DNA of 34,011 nucleotides from Balneolales bacterium. Its GTDB lineage: Bacteria; Bacteroidota; Rhodothermia; Balneolales; Cyclonatronaceae. This document shows, piece after piece, positions 27,971-34,011 of this stretch; the stretch's first letter is position 1; every line of letters begins with the position of its first letter. The stretch lies in assembly GCA_007125355.1 (NCBI GenBank), contig SLDG01000164.1, positions 1 through 34,011 of the forward strand. The letters run 5' to 3'. The notes below the pieces were generated by a model, which did not search any database, had not been told where the DNA came from, and saw only the letters and a list, made by a program, of their open reading frames with translations. Both the position numbers and the translations under genes were made by a program.

Positions 27971-28528
27971 TTATAAAATGATGGGTAAAAGAACGTAGGT
28001 CATAAAAAGGCCGCCGATAAAGAAACCGATAACCGCTATAAGCGATGCAAGCTGTAAATTAGACAGGCCTGAAATTGCGTGTCCGGATGTACAACCACCG
28101 GCGTAGCGCGCCCCGAAGCCCACCATAAATCCACCTATAGCCAATACAATTATACCGGTACCTGAACCAAGAGCTTGCCATGTAAATAAATCTGAAGGCA
28201 CGAAGCCGCTGAAATCTGTAATTCCAAGAGATTGTAGTGAACTGACTGTAGATGACGAGAGATCGATCGGATCTGGATTAGCGAAAACCAGGCCACCAAG
28301 AACACCTCCGATTAATACTCCGGCCGCCATTACAAGATTCCAGGTTCCGGTTTTCCAATCATATTTAAAGAACTCAATGCCGGCAGGGTCGCAGGCCGCA
28401 CAAACGTGACGGAAATTAGATGACATTCCAAATGCTTTGTTGCCGACATAAAACAAAAGAGGAACCATCAACCCAATAATTGGGCCGGCCACATACCAGG
28501 GCCAAGGTTGAGAAAGAAATTCTGACAT
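27971..28528 (-). CDS. YeeE/YedE-family half transporter
   Basis: This is a 185-residue membrane protein with about four to five helices. Conserved cysteines sit in HVCAACDPAG (Cys43, Cys46) and in the hallmark YAGGCTSGHAISG motif (Cys146), which in YeeE-type thiosulfate importers lines the translocation path. It is probably the partner of the 141-residue half at 27525-27950. The start ATG at 28526-28528 begins MSEFLSQPWPWYV; the frame is open a further 15 codons, but those look non-coding. It is the first gene of the minus-strand sulfur cluster, facing the GntR regulator across a 263-bp gap with two operator-like sites. Confidence 0.9.
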   Translation of the reverse strand: MSEFLSQPWPWYVAGPIIGLMVPLLFYVGNKAFGMSSNFRHVCAACDPAGIEFFKYDWKTGTWNLVMAAGVLIGGVLGGLVFANPDPIDLSSSTVSSLQSLGITDFSGFVPSDLFTWQALGSGTGIIVLAIGGFMVGFGARYAGGCTSGHAISGLSNLQLASLIAVIGFFIGGLFMTYVLLPIIL

Positions 28529-28592
28529 ATTTTTGATTCGTTTATTTAACTGATTTTGAATTACTGTTATCAATGATACGGAAAAAATAGAT

Positions 28593-28608
28593 ACATGTCA
28601 ATACAAGC
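28593..28608. promoter_or_regulatory. Candidate GntR operator, site 1
   Basis: TACATGTCAATACAAG, 65 bp before the YeeE start codon on the minus strand. Its core TGTCAATACA fits the GT-N-(T/A)A-N-AC form seen for HutC-type GntR regulators. It matches site 2 at 14 of 16 positions and overlaps a weak minus-strand -7 element (TAGCTTGT, 28610-28603). Confidence 0.55.
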
Positions 28609-28712
28609 TATTTAATTTCTTCTATTGGGGACAAAGAATCTTTAGGTGTTTCGATAATAATGCTATATAATAACTATATAAACGTATTTTGGTGTCTCCC
28701 ACAAGTTTTTAC

Positions 28713-28728
28713 TACATGTTAATACATG
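28713..28728. promoter_or_regulatory. Candidate GntR operator, site 2
   Basis: TACATGTTAATACATG, with symmetric ACATGT blocks around TAAT, lies directly upstream of the likely gntR promoter. It differs from site 1 at two positions and is 120 bp from it. Confidence 0.6.
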
Positions 28729-28730
28729 TG

Positions 28731-28761
28731 TTGTTTTATGTGTTCATATTACTTATATTTG
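28731..28761 (+). promoter_or_regulatory. Likely gntR promoter (Bacteroidota type)
   Basis: TTG (28731-28733), a 20-nt spacer and TATATTTG (28754-28761) match the Bacteroidota -33/-7 consensus TTG...TAnnTTTG. It lies 30 bp before the first ATG and abuts operator-like site 2. Confidence 0.6.
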
Positions 28762-28791
28762 ACTTAAAACAAAAAAACAGAATTCATTTTT

Positions 28792-29580
28792 ATGGAAGCA
28801 ATGAAAGAAAATATCCCCCGACATGAACAAATAGCCGGATGGATCCGCGATGAAATAAGCAGCGGGCGATTTGGTATAGATGAAAAAATCCCTTCTGAGA
28901 ATGAGCTTTCAACTAAGTTTGATGTGAGTCGTGTCACGGTAAGGCGTGCTCTTCAAACATTAGAAAATGAGCAAAAAATTTATAGGTGTCAGGGGTTGGG
29001 CTCTTTTGTAAAGGGGAAAAAGCCCGTACAGCAAATGCTGGCGATGAACGATTTTATGGAAGACATGAAACAAAATGGGCTTGAAGGGACTTCCATAGTC
29101 ATACAAAACACTATCGAAGCAGCAACTCCAATTGTGGCACAGCATCTGAAGATTGAGCCCGGCACAAAGGTTTTTCGGCTTGATCGCCTGCGCCTTGCAA
29201 ACGGTAAACCAATCGCATTAGATTACACTTGGCTGCCCGCATTTTACGGACAATTAATTGTAGATTATGACCTCGAAACACGCACAATCTTCGACATCCT
29301 CGAAAATGAATACGATATAGAAATCACATCCGGCTGCTATTACCTGCAAGCAGAAACCGCCTCTGAAAGTCAGGCTGTGCATCTTAACATCCCAGAAAAT
29401 GCAGCACTCTTTCGTCTGGACCGAATATCTTACACATTGCACGAAAAACCGGTGTACTACCAAAGACGCTTTTACCGTAACGATAAATTTGTGTACAGAA
29501 TGCGCGTCGAGCGGAATAAGGACGCTTCAGATAATCCTGCAGCCATGCCATTGAGCGAAATCAAGGCTGAGTTTTTATAA
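28792..29580 (+). CDS. GntR-family regulator, HutC subfamily
   Basis: This is a transcription regulator of 262 residues. The N-terminal winged helix-turn-helix (about 8-75) shows IPRHEQIAGWIRDEISSGRF, IPSENELS and VSRVTVRRALQTLE. A UTRA effector domain (about 90-240) has EPGTKVFRLDRLRLANGKPIA-like sequence and ends in the YYQRRFYRNDKF strand. UTRA domains bind small metabolites; the ligand is unknown here. ATG 28792 or 28801 could start the protein. It is divergent from the sulfur operon and convergent with the tyrosine phenol-lyase gene. Two TGTyAATACA sites in the divergent gap suggest it represses itself and the YeeE operon, instead of the ArsR (BigR) or CsoR (CstR) regulators known for similar operons. 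Confidence 0.92.
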   Translation: MEAMKENIPRHEQIAGWIRDEISSGRFGIDEKIPSENELSTKFDVSRVTVRRALQTLENEQKIYRCQGLGSFVKGKKPVQQMLAMNDFMEDMKQNGLEGTSIVIQNTIEAATPIVAQHLKIEPGTKVFRLDRLRLANGKPIALDYTWLPAFYGQLIVDYDLETRTIFDILENEYDIEITSGCYYLQAETASESQAVHLNIPENAALFRLDRISYTLHEKPVYYQRRFYRNDKFVYRMRVERNKDASDNPAAMPLSEIKAEFL

Positions 29581-29593
29581 AATTGCTCTTGGC

Positions 29594-31018
<1,425 letters not shown>

Positions 31019-31025
31019 TTATTCA

Positions 31026-32402
31026 CTACAAAGGCTCAAAATGAGCCGTAAAATGCCTCAAAAATGGAGGTTCATACGTAATTTTAAATCCCTTTGTATT
31101 GTCTTTTTCCTCGAGAATTTTCTCGAAAACTTCAATCACATATTCAATGTGGCTTTGCGTGTAAACCCTGCGTGGAATAGCCAGCCTTACAAGCTCAAGC
31201 GGAGCAGGAATCAGCTTTCCGTTTTCATCATATTTGCCAAACATTACAGAACCGATTTCAACCGCGCGAACGCCACCAAGTTCATATAACCGGCAGGCCA
31301 GCGTTTGTCCGGGATATTCATGAGCCGGTATATGGGGATAAAGCGCTTTGGCATCCACATAAACGGCATGGCCACCAATTGGCTGCATAACCGGGATTCC
31401 TAATTCGGTTAATTTGTTACCGAGATACGCCGTGCTTCGAATACGGTACTTCAGGTAATCGGGCCTAAAGACCTCTTTCAATCCTATGGCAAGGGCTTCC
31501 ATATCACGGCCGGATAAACCGCCGTAAGTCGTATACCCCTCTGTGATAATGAGCAGGTTCGTGCATTCGAGCGCCAGCTTTTCATCTTTCAGCACAAGAA
31601 AACCACCCATATTCACCAATGCGTCTTTTTTCGCACTCATTACAGCGCCATCGGCAAGCCTGAACATGTGCTTTGCAATATCTTCGTATGTTGCATCTTT
31701 CCATGCATCTTCGCGGTCTTTAATAAACCAGGCATTTTCGGCAATCCGGCAACAATCCAGAATAAATAATACACCCGCATCCTTACAGATTTCACTAACC
31801 TGTTGCGCATTTTTCATGCTAACCGGTTGTCCGCCACCACTGTTATTTGTAACCGTAAGGATTACTGCACCGATGTTATCCGAACCATGCACTTGCAGCA
31901 GTTTTTTTAGCTTTTCAGTATCCATATTTCCCTTAAAGGGATGTGGAACTGCCGGGTTTGAAGCCTCCGGCACCGGAATGTCTATAGCTTCCGCTCCGGA
32001 GTATTCGATGTTTGCTCTCGTGGTATCAAAATGCGTATTACTGATGAATACTTTTCCGGCTCCGCCAATGGTTCCGTATAAAATTCGCTCTGCTGCGCGC
32101 CCCTGATGTGTGGGCAGAATATGATCAAAACCGGTCAAATCTCTGATTACCCGCTCCATTTTCTGCCAGCTGTTTGATCCGGCATAGGCTTCATCCCCTT
32201 CCATTATACCGGCCCACTGTTTGGCACTCATGGCTGAAGTTCCGCTGTCTGTAAGTAAATCAATTATTACCTGATCGGCCTTCAGCTTAAAGGTATTATA
32301 CTTTGCTTGCTTTAAATATGCAGCTCTTTCTGAGGCATTAGAAATATAAATCGGCTCTACCGTTTTTATACGAAACGGCTCTATAATCGTTTTAAAACTC
32401 AT
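31026..32402 (-). CDS. tnaA: Tryptophanase
   Basis: This is a PLP beta-lyase converting tryptophan to indole, pyruvate and ammonia. It is 458 residues and colinear with the TPL next to it, but has tryptophanase signatures: Asp126 in FDTTRANIE (TPL has Thr), VEIGSVMFG at 381-389 where TPL has the arginine motif, and His450 in LRHF (TPL has Phe). Lys259 ([13 protein letters not shown]) is the expected Schiff-base lysine. It is of the FDTTRANIE kind rather than the E. coli FDTT-GH kind. No TnaC-like leader peptide or tnaB permease is visible. The upstream gap contains several TTAGT motifs shared with the divergent Rrf2 gene. Confidence 0.9.
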   Translation of the reverse strand: MSFKTIIEPFRIKTVEPIYISNASERAAYLKQAKYNTFKLKADQVIIDLLTDSGTSAMSAKQWAGIMEGDEAYAGSNSWQKMERVIRDLTGFDHILPTHQGRAAERILYGTIGGAGKVFISNTHFDTTRANIEYSGAEAIDIPVPEASNPAVPHPFKGNMDTEKLKKLLQVHGSDNIGAVILTVTNNSGGGQPVSMKNAQQVSEICKDAGVLFILDCCRIAENAWFIKDREDAWKDATYEDIAKHMFRLADGAVMSAKKDALVNMGGFLVLKDEKLALECTNLLIITEGYTTYGGLSGRDMEALAIGLKEVFRPDYLKYRIRSTAYLGNKLTELGIPVMQPIGGHAVYVDAKALYPHIPAHEYPGQTLACRLYELGGVRAVEIGSVMFGKYDENGKLIPAPLELVRLAIPRRVYTQSHIEYVIEVFEKILEEKDNTKGFKITYEPPFLRHFTAHFEPL

Positions 32403-32411
32403 AATTACTCA

Positions 32412-32645
32412 ATTTAGTCGAATCGTTTTCACTTCTCATATATCGGATGGAATCATGCAGCTTAGTAGTAAGACTTTCTAAAGCCAAGTATTTTTCCAAG
32501 GCTGCTATTAAAATATCACTAAATGATTTAGTAAAAAACGGGAAAATATTACATGAACTACTAAATTGCCCATTTACCCCTAAATCATCTTTCACTTTTT
32601 TCTTGCAAGAGATTTAGTAAGATCTTATATTTAAGACAAATTAGT
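32412..32645. promoter_or_regulatory. Cluster of ATTTAGT operator-like motifs
   Basis: The 257-bp gap between tnaA and the Rrf2 gene holds five exact ATTTAGT/ACTAAAT heptamers: 32412-32418, 32518-32524, 32526-32532, 32560-32566 and 32612-32618. The second and third form the perfect palindrome ACTAAATGATTTAGT. The pentamer TTAGT also occurs at 32462-32466 and 32641-32645. Confidence 0.5.
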
Positions 32646-32648
32646 CTT
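32603..32648 (+). promoter_or_regulatory. Likely rrf2 promoter with overlapping inverted repeat
   Basis: TTG (32603-32605), a 20-nt spacer and TATATTTA (32626-32633) give a near-consensus Bacteroidota promoter. It is followed at once by AAGAC-N6-GTCTT (32633-32648), an inverted repeat placed where a repressor would block initiation. Confidence 0.45.
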
Positions 32649-32659
32649 TAATAAAACAT

Positions 32660-33121
32660 ATGCTACTTTCTAAAGCTTGTATTTACGGTGTTCGCGCTTC
32701 TCTTTACATGTCTCTTGTTTACCAAAAAGACAGATACATCTCTATAAGAGAAATGAGTGAAAAACTGAATATCTCTTTCCATTTTTTGACAAAGATTCTT
32801 CAGCAAATCACCCATGCAGGCTTAATGCATTCTTATAAAGGCCCAAATGGTGGTATTAACCTCAGCAAAGACCCGAATGAAATAACCATAATAAAAATTG
32901 TAGACGCAATTGATGGTATGGCTGTCTTTACAGAATGTGTAATTGGCCTGCCGGGTTGTGGTAGAAACAAACCATGTCCCCTGCACGAAAAATGGGCTGT
33001 TGCAAGGCAGGAATTGCAGGATATGTTCGAAAATACAACGTTGCACGAAATGGCAATAAGCAGTAAGAAATTAAATCTTCGGTTATCGGATGAATTAAGT
33101 ATCGAAGAGCTGATGATATAA
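32660..33121 (+). CDS. Rrf2-family regulator with likely Fe-S cluster
   Basis: This is a 153-residue regulator. The winged helix is at about 3-65 (SIREMSEKLNISFHFLTKILQQI), followed by the family NGGINLS wing. Three cysteines, Cys93, Cys100 and Cys106 (CVIGLPGCGRNKPC), fit an Fe-S cluster site; spacing is C-x6-C-x5-C, slightly wider than in NsrR (x4, x5) or IscR (x5, x5). Because it sits directly before a cytochrome c and nosZ, an NO- or redox-responsive role in nitrous-oxide respiration is likely, but the family also includes iron-sulfur and cysteine sensors. It is divergent from tnaA and could also affect that gene. Confidence 0.9.
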   Translation: MLLSKACIYGVRASLYMSLVYQKDRYISIREMSEKLNISFHFLTKILQQITHAGLMHSYKGPNGGINLSKDPNEITIIKIVDAIDGMAVFTECVIGLPGCGRNKPCPLHEKWAVARQELQDMFENTTLHEMAISSKKLNLRLSDELSIEELMI

Positions 33122-33163
33122 TTTTTTTAACAATTATAAGACAAAATACTATTTTATACTATT

Positions 33164-33631
33164 ATGAGAATAATTAAGCTTTCAATCGTAACCCTTGCAG
33201 TAATGGTTCTTTACAGCTGTTCTTCTGACAGCCCTCAACAACAAGCCGAAAGAAACGGTAATCAGGTGCAAGAAACCGAATTCACCGAGTTCGAACTCGA
33301 GCATGGTATAGGACCTGTAACTGAAAAAATTACACTCGACGAATTAGACCTCGAAAAAGTTGCCAGGGGACAGGCAATATTTAATTCCAAGTGTACCGCC
33401 TGCCACGAATTCGACAGACGATTCGTTGGCCCTCCTTACAAGGATATATTAGAAAGGAGATCGCCGGAATTTGTAATGAACTTTATTCTTAACCCGGGCG
33501 AAATGGCCAGAAGACACCCCGAAGGCAAAAAAATGCTTGCTGAGTTTTTAACGGTTATGCCGTTTCAAAATGTGTCTAAAGACGAAGCAAGAGCTATTGT
33601 AGAGTATTTCAGAACAAGAACCTCAGATTAA
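33164..33631 (+). CDS. Lipoprotein c-type cytochrome (nos cluster)
   Basis: This is a monohaem cytochrome c of 155 residues, attached by a lipobox (LYSC, Cys19) after a short signal and followed by a charged linker. The haem site is CTACH (77-81) and the likely axial ligand is Met132 in TVMPFQNV. C-terminal SKDEARAIVEYFRT is the usual class I helix. It lies 42 bp after the Rrf2 gene and 33 bp before nosZ. Clade II nos clusters commonly carry such cytochromes, which would pass electrons to NosZ in the periplasm. The nonamer TAAGACAAA lies 27 bp before its start, as it lies 28 bp before rrf2. Confidence 0.9.
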   Translation: MRIIKLSIVTLAVMVLYSCSSDSPQQQAERNGNQVQETEFTEFELEHGIGPVTEKITLDELDLEKVARGQAIFNSKCTACHEFDRRFVGPPYKDILERRSPEFVMNFILNPGEMARRHPEGKKMLAEFLTVMPFQNVSKDEARAIVEYFRTRTSD

Positions 33632-33664
33632 TTTCCTAAAAATAAACACTTAATAATTAGACCA

Positions 33665-34011
33665 ATGAAATACATTATATCTTTAAAATCAACATTCATT
33701 GTTATAGGGCTTGTTATTGGTGCCATGTTAGTTTTGACAGGCTGTCCCGGCCAATCTAACTTAATGGACACACAAGATGCAGCCCAGAAAACCTATGTAG
33801 CACCCGGCGATTACGATGAGTTCTACGCATTTTTATCAGGTGGCTACAGTGGTCAGCTAAGCGTTTGGGGGCTTCCCTCAGCACGACTTTTCAAAGTAAT
33901 CCCCGTATTTAGTCAGGACCCGGAATCCGGGTATGGGTATTACGAAGAATCAAAATCCATGCTTCAAACATCTTATGGATTTATTCCCTGGGATGATTCC
34001 CATCACCCCCA
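33665..34011 (+). CDS. nosZ: Nitrous-oxide reductase, clade II (Sec/lipoprotein type), N-terminal part
   Basis: The first 115 codons run off the right edge. NosZ reduces N2O to N2 in the periplasm with CuZ and CuA centres. The N-terminus is a Sec-type signal with a lipobox (LTGC, Cys27) and has no twin-arginine motif, which marks clade II (atypical) NosZ. The mature part has DEFYAFLSGGYSGQLSVWGL, RLFKVIPVFSQDPESGYGY and GFIPWDDSHHP, with His113 and His114 being the first CuZ ligands. This gap-free match makes the call firm although the CuA domain is not in the window. Confidence 0.93.
   Translation, partial: MKYIISLKSTFIVIGLVIGAMLVLTGCPGQSNLMDTQDAAQKTYVAPGDYDEFYAFLSGGYSGQLSVWGLPSARLFKVIPVFSQDPESGYGYYEESKSMLQTSYGFIPWDDSHHP

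Noticed and set aside
31543-32106. Open frame of 187 codons on the plus strand
   Set aside because: It is antisense to tryptophanase and rich in Ser/Phe, as expected for a shadow frame.

Overview
The window looks like chromosomal DNA from a Bacteroidota/FCB-type bacterium, most plausibly Balneolota/Rhodothermota. That placement is inferred from gene content: a PorX-type regulator (type IX secretion and gliding lineages), a Sec-exported lipoprotein NosZ of the clade II kind, many lipobox and signal-peptide proteases, weak Shine-Dalgarno sequences, TAnnTTTG-like promoter elements, and short repeats of kinds often seen in Bacteroidota. I see no rRNA, tRNA, prophage or CRISPR array.

Layout. 1-121 is the tail of an AbgT-like transporter with a terminator. 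433-4155 holds a CaiB/BaiF CoA-transferase, a secreted M28 peptidase and purU. 4193-11975 holds two colinear 727-residue TPR-histidine kinases, both on the minus strand, which bracket a plus-strand lipB-lipA-flavin monooxygenase block. 12257-18345 holds two secreted S9 peptidases, a voltage-gated cation channel with an unusual acidic filter, and an unrecognised lipoprotein. 18346-19005 is a repeat-rich gap. 19006-22219 holds a comEA-like/porX pair and an alpha/beta hydrolase. 22421-23715 holds a RAYT/Y1-transposase relative that has lost its catalytic histidines, followed by about 750 bp of mosaic repeats.

23716-28528 is a minus-strand sulfur operon: two half-size YeeE/YedE transporters, a CstB-type metallo-beta-lactamase/rhodanese fusion, an SLC13 permease interrupted by one amber codon, and a membrane-anchored rhodanese. 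A divergent GntR/HutC regulator (28792-29580) faces it. Two near-identical 16-nt sites in the shared gap look like its operators. 29594-32402 is a tandem tyrosine phenol-lyase and tryptophanase pair. 32660 to the right end is the start of a nitrous-oxide respiration cluster: an Rrf2 regulator with three cysteines, a lipoprotein cytochrome c, and the first 115 codons of nosZ.

How the parts may fit together (inference). The CstB-like enzyme, the rhodanese and the YeeE pair would move and oxidise persulfide or thiosulfate. Enzymes of the TPL/TnaA family can also beta-eliminate cysteine to sulfide, pyruvate and ammonia, which could feed that pathway. The Rrf2 regulator probably senses redox state or NO for the nos genes. 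The most interesting points are the dead transposase-like gene beside repeats, the clean nonsense codon in the sulfur permease, the CavAb-like channel filter, the twin kinases whose sensors have diverged while their transmitters have not, and the operator-like repeats at both regulators.
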